NCBI GenBank assembly: GCA_958415625.1 | Contig: CATYZI010000010.1 | Coordinates: forward strand, 1-64,000 | Length of the DNA: 64,000 nucleotides | Origin: an uncultured Collinsella sp. | GTDB taxonomy: Bacteria; Actinomycetota; Coriobacteriia; Coriobacteriales; Coriobacteriaceae | Direction: 5' to 3' | Shown here: positions 18,231 through 28,815 of the stretch, piece by piece | Layout of the letters: the number at the start of each line of letters is the position of its first letter | Position numbering within the stretch: position 1 is the stretch's first letter | Made by a program: the position numbers and the translations under genes | Notes under the pieces: generated by a model | The model's database searches: none | Told to the model about the DNA's origin: nothing | The model's input: only the letters and a program-made list of their open reading frames with translations

Positions 18231-18333
18231 TTGATGTAATTTGTCAATTTGCTATCTAAATTGATGTTTAACATCAATTACTAAGCCGGTTCGTGCCATT
18301 CACCTGTGACAGATATGATGTAAATTGAATCAA
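18231..18333. promoter_or_regulatory. Triple operator-like sites in arc divergent promoter
   Basis: Three related sites lie between the divergent arc transcripts. Site 1 (18231-18247) is TTGAT-N7-GTCAA and site 2 (18261-18277) is TTGAT-N7-ATCAA, the latter embedded in a 10+1+10 perfect palindrome. Site 3 (18315-18333) is a weaker ATGAT...ATCAA. Sites 1 and 2 are exactly 30 bases apart, about three helical turns. The spacing is not the TTGAT-N4-ATCAA of FNR. The nearby XRE/LexA-fold regulator is the obvious candidate to bind them. Confidence 0.55.
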
Positions 18334-18388
18334 ACTCGTAATGTGCCACTATGGAAGCAATAAATACTCACCGCCAAAGCGAGGTCAC

Positions 18389-19639
18389 ATGTCCGCATTG
18401 CATGTTCAAAATGAAATAGGAAAGCTAAAAAAGGTACTTCTGCACTGTCCCGGCCCCGAAACGCGCAACTACCCCGACGGGCAGTTCAATCGGGTCTTTA
18501 CGTTGCGTCCGTCTAGCAGCTCATTCGATCTTGATAAAGCCCTTAGGGAGCATCATGCTTACTCGGCGATGCTCGAGCACGAAGGGGTAGAGATTCTCTA
18601 TCTTGAAAACCTTCTTACCGAAGCCCTTGATGCGACAGAGCAAGCGCGTCGCTCTTTTATCGATAGCTACATTTCAGAATGCGGCGCGCGGGGCATTGAA
18701 CTCGAGTCTGCCATTCGCGAGTATCTCGAGCGCATCGAAGGCTCCCGCGCCCTTGCTCAAGCAGCAGTCAACGGCATCCGCTACTCCCAGATCTTCAACA
18801 CAGATAAAGAGGTGTTCAGCCTCACGAAACTGACGGCAGACGCATACTCACCTGACGATCTTCTCGTAAGCCCCCTTAACACCATGTGGTTCACACGCGA
18901 TCCGGCGAGCGTCATCGGCGAAGGTGTCACGCTCAACCATATGTACTGGCCAGAGCGCAACCGTGAGGTTATCGCCTATAAAACGATTTTTAACTATCAT
19001 CCGGATTTCCGCGAGACTCCTCAGTTCTTCAAGCATGAATCGACTTACCACATTGAAGGCGGCGACCTTCACAACCTCAACAGCGAAAATGTAGCCGTTG
19101 GCATCTCTCAACGAACCGAGCCAGCAGCTATAGACACCCTAGCGAATAACTTGCTCTGGGACGAGAACTCGACTATTGAGTCCGTATGGGCCATTGAGGT
19201 TCCCTACGATGATCTCTGCATTCATCTCGACACATACTTTGCTCGTGTTAACTATGAGACATTCCTCATTGACCGGGAGCTCCTGGACCAAGCGCGAGTC
19301 TACTGCATTACACGAGGCAGATCGGAAAGGACAACCCGGGCGCGTCATGTCGAAGGCGGACTAAAAGAAGCGCTGGGATTAGCCCTGGGTTTAAGTTCAC
19401 CGCAATTTATCCCTTGCGGCGGCTCAAATCCCGGAGCGGCAGAGGTCGAAAGAACCAACAATGCCATAAGCACCCTTTGCCTGGAGCCCGGCAAGGTCTG
19501 CGTATACGAAGAGAACACCGAGACTAACAAGGCACTGGAGCAGGCCGGTATTGAACTTGTTCCCATCTCTATCTTTGAGCTGACAAACGGCTTTGGCGGC
19601 CCCAACTGCCTCTGCCTTCCCCTCGTCCGCGCTTCATAA
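18389..19639 (+). CDS. Divergent arginine deiminase-like protein
   Basis: A 416-residue arginine deiminase paralogue. It keeps WFTRDP, RNREVIAYK, TYHIEGGD and a C-terminal Cys (GFGGPNCLCLP). It departs from the canonical enzyme in two active-site loops: GGSNPGAAEVERTNNAIS replaces GGGDPIEASREQWNDGSN, and TNGFGGPNC replaces SRGRGGPRC, losing the mobile-loop arginine. It may therefore have a different substrate, weak activity or a regulatory role. It is transcribed away from the arc operon and is followed one base later by a regulator gene. The start follows GCGAGGTCAC; an upstream in-frame ATG lacks a ribosome site. Confidence 0.8.
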   Translation: MSALHVQNEIGKLKKVLLHCPGPETRNYPDGQFNRVFTLRPSSSSFDLDKALREHHAYSAMLEHEGVEILYLENLLTEALDATEQARRSFIDSYISECGARGIELESAIREYLERIEGSRALAQAAVNGIRYSQIFNTDKEVFSLTKLTADAYSPDDLLVSPLNTMWFTRDPASVIGEGVTLNHMYWPERNREVIAYKTIFNYHPDFRETPQFFKHESTYHIEGGDLHNLNSENVAVGISQRTEPAAIDTLANNLLWDENSTIESVWAIEVPYDDLCIHLDTYFARVNYETFLIDRELLDQARVYCITRGRSERTTRARHVEGGLKEALGLALGLSSPQFIPCGGSNPGAAEVERTNNAISTLCLEPGKVCVYEENTETNKALEQAGIELVPISIFELTNGFGGPNCLCLPLVRAS

Positions 19640-19640
19640 C

Positions 19641-20291
19641 ATGGGAACGGGTCAAAACATAAAGGCGCTTCGCAAGCGCGACCAGCTCACGCAGGAGGAG
19701 TTCGCGGCACTTGTCGGCGTCTCCAAAGAAACGGTATGCCGTTGGGAAAAGGACCGCTATGCCATCCGCCGGTCGACACTGCTCAAGATCGTTTCGAAAT
19801 TCAATCTGCAGTTTGACGACCTCGCATCGGAAACCGCAGGGCTTGCCGCAAAGCTCGACCACGAGGGGCGGAAGGGGGAATCCAAGGAAACTACTACTGA
19901 CTCCCTTTGTGATGTATTTAAAATTCAGATGAATGGAGGCAGAACGGGACTCAAGCAGACCGGAACAACGGCGCTCCCCTCATCCGTATTCAAAAACCAT
20001 CGCGGGTGCTTCTTTGTTCAAATGGACACATCTGCCATGTCCAAATGCTATCCGATAGGATCCCTTCTCCTCGTGGATCCAAACCTGAAACCCTGGAACG
20101 GATGCTCCGTCCTCGCCTTGGCCGATAATTCCAGAATGGTCATACGGCGATATAGCACCGGCACGAACACCGTGATGCTGTCATCCTACTCATATCGCAC
20201 GTCGGAACCGGATATTGTGCTGGACAAACGCCGAATCAGGATTCTCGGAGTCATCGTCTGGTTTCAGGCATCCCATGACCTGAGCATCTAA
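19641..20291 (+). CDS. XRE regulator with LexA/S24-like C-terminal domain
   Basis: A 216-residue regulator. Residues about 5-58 form an XRE helix-turn-helix (NIKALRKRDQLTQEEFAALV, then VSKETVCRWEKDR). The C-terminal half (about 115-210) resembles an S24/LexA-fold domain: FVQMDTSAMSKCYPIGSLLLVDP, with the Ser-Met-type motif changed, then MVIRRYS. Whether it self-cleaves is doubtful, because the usual catalytic Ser/Lys pair is not clear. It begins one base after the stop of the divergent deiminase-like gene, so the two are coupled. It probably controls the arc locus, by inference from position. Confidence 0.75.
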   Translation: MGTGQNIKALRKRDQLTQEEFAALVGVSKETVCRWEKDRYAIRRSTLLKIVSKFNLQFDDLASETAGLAAKLDHEGRKGESKETTTDSLCDVFKIQMNGGRTGLKQTGTTALPSSVFKNHRGCFFVQMDTSAMSKCYPIGSLLLVDPNLKPWNGCSVLALADNSRMVIRRYSTGTNTVMLSSYSYRTSEPDIVLDKRRIRILGVIVWFQASHDLSI

Positions 20292-20331
20292 CCAAATTTG
20301 CTCTTGTTTACCCCCTGCACACATCTCAAAC

Positions 20332-21362
20332 AGCAAAAGCCCCGCAGCCGGAGCGGACTGCGGGGCTCATGAAGAGAGGCTAGTCTGTGGGCGTCTTGCC
20401 TGGCGCCCACGGGAGAGGCAACGGAGTAGGGGCTACTCGTGGATGCGGGTGCCGGAGAGGCCGGCCATGGTCTCGGCGGCCTTGTCCAGGGCGCCGATGA
20501 TGCAGGTGCGGCCCTTGCGGGAACGGGCGAACTTGATGGCGGCGCGGACCTTGGGCTCCATGGAACCCTTGCCGAACTGGCCCTCGTCGGCCAGGCGCTC
20601 GGCCTCGTCGGCGGTGAGGTCCTCGAGCTCCTCCTGGTTGGGCTTGCCGAAGTTGATGGCGACATGCTCGACGGCGGTCAGCAGGAACAGGACGTCGGCG
20701 TCGCAGTCCTCGGCCAGCAGCTCGCCGCCCAGGTCCTTGTCGATAACGGCGGGAACGCCCTTGTAGCAGCCCTTGTTCTCGTAGTCGCGGACGACGGGGA
20801 TGCCGCCGCCACCGCAGGCGATGACGATGAACTCGTTGTCGAGCAGGTTGAGGATGGAGTCAGCCTCGACGATCTTCTTGGGATCGGGGGAGGCGACGAC
20901 GCGACGCCAGCCGCGGCCGGAATCCTCGACGAAGACCTTGGAGGGGTCCTCGGCCATGAACTCCTTGGCCTGCTCCTCGGTGTAGAAGGGGCCGATCGGC
21001 TTGGTCGGGTTCTTGAACGCGGGATCGTCCGGGTCGCACTCGATCTGGGTGACGACGGTTGCGGCGTGCCAACGCTTATAGCGCTTGTGCATCTCGCGGC
21101 CGATGCCCTGCTGCAGGTGGTAGCCGATGTAGCCCTGGGACATGGCGCCGCACTCGGGCAGCGGCATCTCGGGGGTGCCGATGGCATCGTGGGCGGCGGC
21201 GAAGGCGTTCTGGATCATGCCGACCTGCGGGCCGTTGCCGTGGGTGATGATGATCTCGTTGCCCTGCTCGATGAGACCGAGGAGAGCGTGGGCGGTGTTG
21301 CTCACGGCCTCGATCTGCTCGACGGGGTTGTTGCCGAGGGCGTTGCCGCCAAGGGCGACGAC
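20332..21362. repeat. Direct repeat copy 2 (arcC and terminator)
   Basis: Near-identical partner of 13209-14239 in the same orientation. Recombination between the two would remove about 7.1 kb including arcB, arcA, the transporter, the divergent deiminase-like gene and its regulator, leaving one arcC. Confidence 0.93.
20334..20366 (-). terminator. Terminator of second arcC
   Basis: On the - strand GCCCCGCAGTC pairs with GGCTGCGGGGC (one base different from the first copy, giving a G-T pair) and is followed by CTTTTGC. It also faces the end of the regulator gene on the other strand. Confidence 0.75.
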
Positions 21363-21395
21363 GATGCGGTCGGGCTTGCCAAGAGGCTTAGACAT
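20433..21395 (-). CDS. arcC: Carbamate kinase (copy 2)
   Basis: A 320-residue carbamate kinase identical to the copy at 13310-14272 except near the N-terminus (MSKPLGKPDRIV). All catalytic motifs (GGNALGNN, HGNGPQVGM, ACGGGGIPVV) are kept, so it should be active. It has its own leader with a different upstream sequence, GAAAGGATTCC as ribosome site and a TATAAA-like box about 70 bases before the start. It is therefore expressed separately from the arc operon, perhaps for another carbamoyl-phosphate source. Confidence 0.94.
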   Translation of the reverse strand: MSKPLGKPDRIVVALGGNALGNNPVEQIEAVSNTAHALLGLIEQGNEIIITHGNGPQVGMIQNAFAAAHDAIGTPEMPLPECGAMSQGYIGYHLQQGIGREMHKRYKRWHAATVVTQIECDPDDPAFKNPTKPIGPFYTEEQAKEFMAEDPSKVFVEDSGRGWRRVVASPDPKKIVEADSILNLLDNEFIVIACGGGGIPVVRDYENKGCYKGVPAVIDKDLGGELLAEDCDADVLFLLTAVEHVAINFGKPNQEELEDLTADEAERLADEGQFGKGSMEPKVRAAIKFARSRKGRTCIIGALDKAAETMAGLSGTRIHE

Positions 21396-21830
21396 TGCTG
21401 GAATCCTTTCTGTAAAAGGCCTACAACCCATTAATAACCCGCGTCCGTGCGATACGCGAGTTTATTAAGGTTTATATTCTCTTTATCGCTCATTTTATTC
21501 ATTTTGAAAACAGTTGAACGGTGAACGGTCGTTTTTACCCGCTCAGCGTAAGGAATCCCAGCTCACGCATGTTTACGTCATCTACGTGCGACTTTATTTA
21601 ATTAGAGCAGAGATTAGGCTGGATTATGCAAACTATATCTTTGCTAAACACATAACGGACACTGCAATTATTTACTCGCACTATACGAGATTCTATGCAC
21701 TTGCAAGACAAGTATGCACCCCTGCAATAACACGGGGCTTTTCATCCAACAAAAGGGATAGCCAATCGCGCTTCACTTTGCGGCAAGCGACTGTGAGTTT
21801 GCAGTATAGAACTTTACCGTCGGGTATTGC
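21396..21830. other. AT-rich intergenic region, promoter of second arcC
   Basis: About 430 AT-rich bases contain no convincing gene. On the - strand there is an imperfect inverted repeat built from TTAATAA and TTTATTAA halves around 21431-21468 and a TATAAA-like box near 21470, which together probably form the promoter and leader of the second arcC. Several short reading frames here show no recognisable protein pattern. Confidence 0.35.
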
Positions 21831-22010
21831 ATGAACGCCGTCGACGCCCTCTCGCTCCTGCGCGCCCAGGCAATCGAGAACATCAGCGGCGTCCCCAGTC
21901 TTTTTGCATGGCACCGCGCCGGCTCGATGGCTCTGGGACCTAAGCGAATCTTTGCTATCTGCCAATTTTTGTACGATTTGGGTCAAATCTATTTGCCAAT
22001 TTTTGTATGA
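21831..22010 (+). CDS. Possible small protein or gene remnant
   Basis: A 59-codon reading frame starts MNAVDALSLLRAQ and ends inside the second 34-bp repeat. Its first 35 residues have a composition like real coding sequence (ENISGVPSLFAWHRAG), but the end is made of the repeats (ICQFLYDLG, IYLPIFV). No clear ribosome site is seen. I suspect the remnant of a gene cut off by the repeats, or a chance frame. Confidence 0.25.
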   Translation: MNAVDALSLLRAQAIENISGVPSLFAWHRAGSMALGPKRIFAICQFLYDLGQIYLPIFV

Positions 22011-22040
22011 TTAGGGGCAAATCTATTTGCCAATTTTTGT
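21955..22040 (+). repeat. Three 34-bp tandem repeats before ATPase gene
   Basis: CTATYTGCCAATTTTTGT occurs at 21955, 21989 and 22023, exactly 34 bases apart; copies 2 and 3 also share CAAAT before it and similar spacers (TGATTAGGGG, CATTGAGGGG). The third copy ends 14 bases before the ATPase start, so its spacer supplies the ribosome site. Equal spacing of about three helical turns suggests repeated binding of one regulator. Confidence 0.8.
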
Positions 22041-22054
22041 CATTGAGGGGTTTT

Positions 22055-23416
22055 ATGCTACGCCGTAAGGTCACTGACAGGCTTTTGAGCTGGAAGAACA
22101 ACTCCAATAAAGCGTTGCTTGTTACCGGTGCGCGTCAAATTGGCAAGAGCTATGCGATTCGCGCGTTTGGTAAAGACAACTACGCGTCGTATTTTGAGGC
22201 CAATTTGCTGCTCGATGCCGAGGCAAGAGATGTGCTCATTGGCGCTAAGAACGCCGTTGACTTTATCAACCGCGTTGCCCTTCTTGCGGATGCACCGCTT
22301 GTTGAGGGAGATACGCTTATCTTTGTCGATGAAATACAGGAGTATCCGCAGATCGTCACGCTCATGAAGGCGTTGGTCGAGGACGGGCGCTTTAGCTATG
22401 TCTTCTCGGGGTCTATGCTTGGGACTGAGTTTAAGGGGATCTCTTCTTTCCCGGTGGGGTATGTCGAGCACATTGTTATGCGGCCAATGGATTTTGAAGA
22501 GTTTTGTTGGGCAAACAGCATCAGCGAGAATGTGCTTGCAGACATCCGCAGCTGCCTTGTCGAGAGGCGTCCCGTCGAAAACTATATTCATGAGGCGATG
22601 CTCAAAAACTTTAGAGCTTATATCGTTTGCGGCGGCATGCCGGAGGTCGTACAGAACTATATCGATTCGGGTTATTCACTCGTGAGGACGCGTGAGCTTC
22701 AAATTCAGCTGGTCGATCAGTACAAAAGTGATATCTCTAAATATGCATCGACTCGAGCGTTTAACGTTCGCGCGATTTTCGAACAAATTCCCGTTCAGCT
22801 TGAGGCGGAGTCCCATCGCTTTGTTGTTTCATCCCTGGGCGAGGGGGCTCGCCTTCAAAAATACGAGCAGGATTTCCTATGGCTGGTGAACGCGGGCGTC
22901 GGTTTGATGGTCGCCCAGGTGACGGAGGCCCGGAGTCCTCTTAAGAGGACAGAGAAGGCGACCGCCTTTAAGCTATACGAGTCTGATACAGGCATGCTCG
23001 CATCACGGTATCCCGGCAGCACGGCACGCGCCGTCTACCTTGATATGAAAACCCCCAACCTCGGCGGCCTCTATGAGAACGTGGTCGCACAGGAACTCGT
23101 TGCCCTCGGAGCAGATACGTGGTACTACCAAACGCGTGAGGTCGGTGAAGTCGACTTTGTAATCGAAGGTGCCCGCGGGCATGTTGTCCCAATCGAAGTC
23201 AAATCGGGCAAGAAAGTTCGAGCACATGCAGCCCTCGACCGTTTGATGAGTGTGGGCGAGTACAAAATTCCCGAGGCCGTTGTGCTGAGCCACGAAAACC
23301 TTTGCAAAGAGGGCAAGATCCTTTACGTTCCAATCTATATGACATTCTGTCTCGATGAGTTTATGGAAAAGGACGACCCCAACAACGATTTCTCGTTTGC
23401 ACCCATATCTCTCTAG
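22055..23416 (+). CDS. DUF4143-type AAA ATPase
   Basis: A 453-residue ATP-binding protein of the AAA_14/DUF4143 family. The Walker A region is VTGARQIGKSYA (about residue 25), Walker B is TLIFVDEIQEYP (about 90-100), and SGSMLGTEF and the MRPMDFEEF signature follow. The C-terminal DUF4143 half has YENVVAQEL and an endonuclease-like EVDFVIE...PIEVKSG motif. Family members are common in anaerobes, often horizontally moved, and their function is unresolved. The ATG preceded by GAGGGG was chosen over an earlier one inside a repeat. No operon partner is seen. Confidence 0.85.
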   Translation: MLRRKVTDRLLSWKNNSNKALLVTGARQIGKSYAIRAFGKDNYASYFEANLLLDAEARDVLIGAKNAVDFINRVALLADAPLVEGDTLIFVDEIQEYPQIVTLMKALVEDGRFSYVFSGSMLGTEFKGISSFPVGYVEHIVMRPMDFEEFCWANSISENVLADIRSCLVERRPVENYIHEAMLKNFRAYIVCGGMPEVVQNYIDSGYSLVRTRELQIQLVDQYKSDISKYASTRAFNVRAIFEQIPVQLEAESHRFVVSSLGEGARLQKYEQDFLWLVNAGVGLMVAQVTEARSPLKRTEKATAFKLYESDTGMLASRYPGSTARAVYLDMKTPNLGGLYENVVAQELVALGADTWYYQTREVGEVDFVIEGARGHVVPIEVKSGKKVRAHAALDRLMSVGEYKIPEAVVLSHENLCKEGKILYVPIYMTFCLDEFMEKDDPNNDFSFAPISL

Positions 23417-23446
23417 GTCATCTGAGTCCGCAAGCCAGCCCCCACG

Positions 23447-23665
23447 CCCAAAGTACTGCGCCTTTCGCGCCAAAGGCGCGAAACAGCAAGGGGATAGAAG
23501 GCAGCGACAACCAACTCCCCCACTATGCCCAAAGTGCTGCGATGTTTCGCGCAAAGCGCGAAACAGCACTGGGGCAGCAGAAGGCCACAATCAGCTAGCC
23601 CTCCATGCCCAAAGTGGCGCGTGGTTTCGCGGCCACGCCGCGAAACAGCGACCGGGACAAGGCAC
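23447..23665. repeat. Three structured intergenic repeats, period 80-81
   Basis: Units start with CCCAAAGT at 23447, 23528 and 23608. Each carries a hairpin whose arms differ but still pair: TTTCGCGCC with GGCGCGAAA, TTTCGCGC with GCGCGAAA, and TTTCGCGG with CCGCGAAA, each followed by ACAGC and a GGG-rich stretch. The covarying arms suggest that the structure, not the sequence, is kept. Confidence 0.7.
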
Positions 23666-23717
23666 CCCCACAGCCACGTCCTTCATTCAGCCCCACAATC
23701 CGAGGACGTAGTCGTAG

Positions 23718-23840
23718 CAGGATCTGAGGGCTGACCTTCGCGGACACTCCGCAGGACGAAAGAACCCCCGCCGCACGAAGTGCGCAGCGGGGGTTCTTTC
23801 ATGTCCGAGGACGTCCGCGAAGGTCAGCCCTCAGATCCTG
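23718..23840. terminator. Bidirectional terminator inside long inverted repeat
   Basis: A central hairpin (GAACCCCCGC with GCGGGGGTTC, extended by CGCAC/GTGCG) is flanked by A and T runs on both sides and would work in both directions, ending the ATPase gene and the oxidoreductase gene. Around it lies a perfect 27-bp inverted repeat (23718-23744 with 23814-23840), far longer than a terminator needs; the right arm ends 11 bases from the oxidoreductase stop. Confidence 0.75.
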
Positions 23841-23851
23841 CGGTGGGAGAC

Positions 23852-27391
<3,540 letters not shown>

Positions 27392-27423
27392 ATACCCCTC
27401 TCCTCTCATATAGGTATACAGGC

Positions 27424-27439
27424 CCCGGCGATCGCCGGG
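27424..27439. promoter_or_regulatory. 16-bp palindrome in oxidoreductase leader
   Basis: CCCGGCGATCGCCGGG is a perfect palindrome 33 bases before the oxidoreductase start codon. It may be a repressor site or an RNA hairpin in the leader; no known consensus is recognised. Confidence 0.4.
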
Positions 27440-27842
27440 ATGTTGGCGTGATGGGATTTACGCTGTTGCTTCCAATCATCTGGCAGGCAGGCTCAGCAGC
27501 AGGTACGTGGCGTGGAGAGAAGACATGCCGAGGCGAGGGGCAACTGATGCGCCCCACAGACCCGACCGCCCGTCTTGCACATGACCGAGCGCCGCAAAGG
27601 CCGCATGCCGGATGCTCCCGGGCACGCCCCGGCGATGGGAAGCGCCCGCAACGGAAATCCGCATGCGGGCTTATTGTACCCCGCCGTCAAGTGTAATTTC
27701 GACAAATATAGGCGGGCGGTAAAGGTTTACCTCGGGTGACCGCCAAAGGCCAGAATGGTCCCTCCATCCCCGGACGACTGGCTCTGACGCGCCAAGGAGT
27801 GTCCCCAAGTACCGGCAGGAAAGGAACGTCCCTAACTGCCGG
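27440..27842. other. Intergenic region before oxidoreductase
   Basis: About 400 bases without a supported gene. It holds the upstream region of the oxidoreductase gene on the - strand; a TACAAT-like box at about 27674-27679 is visible, but no convincing -35 partner. The last 100 bases (from 27737) belong to the duplicated FHA downstream segment. Confidence 0.35.
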
Positions 27843-28270
27843 CTAGAGGGCGCCGAGCAGGATGGCGTAGGTGGTGGATTCGCCGAGTTTGAGCTCGTCG
27901 CCGGGGTTGAGCTGGGCGGAGCGGCCGGGCTCTACTTGAATACACACACTCGTGGCCCCGTTTACCACCACGGTGCCGTTAGTGGACGACAGGTCCTCGA
28001 CAAACCATGCGCCAGACTCGTCGCACCAGATATGGGCATGGCGGGCCGAGACGTCGTCGGTGATGCCGCCCTCCCCCGTTGCCAGCGCGCCGATCTCAAC
28101 GCCTTCCTCACTCGGCTGAATCCAGCGCGGGACGCTCACCACGTAGCCGTTTTGCACGCACAGCAGTCCCAGCGGATGCGCCGGCGCGACCTCGTGCTCG
28201 CCCGCGACCGAAGATGTGCTCAGCGAGCGCGGCGTCGACGTGTCGCCGCCACGGGTCGCATGAGCGCGGC
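27737..28270. repeat. FHA segment duplication, copy A
   Basis: This stretch matches 34474-35007 at a constant offset of 6,737 bases, including about 105 bases after the FHA stop codon. Identity is high but not perfect, with scattered single-base differences. Copy A covers only the 3' half of the FHA gene. Confidence 0.85.
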
Positions 28271-28316
28271 GGCTCGCCCGACTTGGAACTAAGGCGGGCG
28301 TGAGAGCAAACGGCAT
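27843..28316 (-). pseudogene. Truncated FHA-domain gene fragment
   Basis: A frame of 157 codons whose last about 140 residues match the C-terminal half of the intact FHA protein at 34580-35518, including RHAHIWCDE, VEDLSSTNGTVVVNG and LNPGDELKLGESTTYA. The N-terminal half is absent; the first residues read unrelated sequence (MPFALTPALVPSRA). No ribosome site or promoter is visible, so it is probably not expressed. It marks the far edge of the AT-rich peptide island and looks like a displaced 3' end left by an insertion or duplication. Confidence 0.8.
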
Positions 28317-28815
28317 AGGGAACGAATCTTGCGGATGTACTCCTCGACGTCAGGCAGGTAAGCCCCACGAAGTCACCGGGGAGGCCCAAGCGGCCCGGCA
28401 CCACTTCCAGATTCTGACCAGGGCGAGTCGTTCGCCGGTGGCTGAAGGCTCGCTCCCACCCAAAAGGGGAGATTCGCGTTGTTCCCCAATCGCTCTCGCA
28501 TCTTTCATTTTGCTCGAGGTGGGCTATAAAAACTTTCCTGGTGAAAGGCGGCGATTGGTTTCCTTTCTTTCTAGAGGAGCGCGCCTGTAATCTGTTTTCA
28601 TCCTAAATCAAGTTAAGATCGGACCTTCCAGAGGCAAGTCGACTCAAACTGCGAGGCTCCATGTTGGAATAAAGAGCGCTGTCGAAGTGCCAACAACACA
28701 AAGCTTGCCAGTCTCAAATAGAACCTTTTGGGAGTCCGATTGGGCCGCACACCGAATCCCCGCTGGTGGTTTTTTATAGCTGCGCAACAATAAACAAGGT
28801 TAGTGCCAGTCCAGC
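28317..28815. other. Island edge, promoter region of radical SAM gene
   Basis: A 499-base stretch with no intact gene. Close to the FHA fragment, one - strand frame spells LPDVEEYIRKIRSLCR (about 28300-28355), which looks like a protein fragment but is cut by stops. Base composition becomes clearly more AT-rich after about 28560. The right end should hold the promoter of the radical SAM gene; only loose AT-rich boxes are seen. Confidence 0.35.

Noticed and set aside
18231..18277. FNR/CRP-type box
   Set aside because: The half sites TTGAT and ATCAA are separated by seven bases, not four, so a normal FNR dimer would not fit.
21955..22040. CRISPR array
   Set aside because: Only three units; the spacers are themselves similar rather than unique, and no cas genes are near.
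23447..23665. CRISPR array
   Set aside because: Unit length is about 80 bases with similar interiors and hairpins that covary; this is an intergenic structured repeat, not repeat-spacer DNA.
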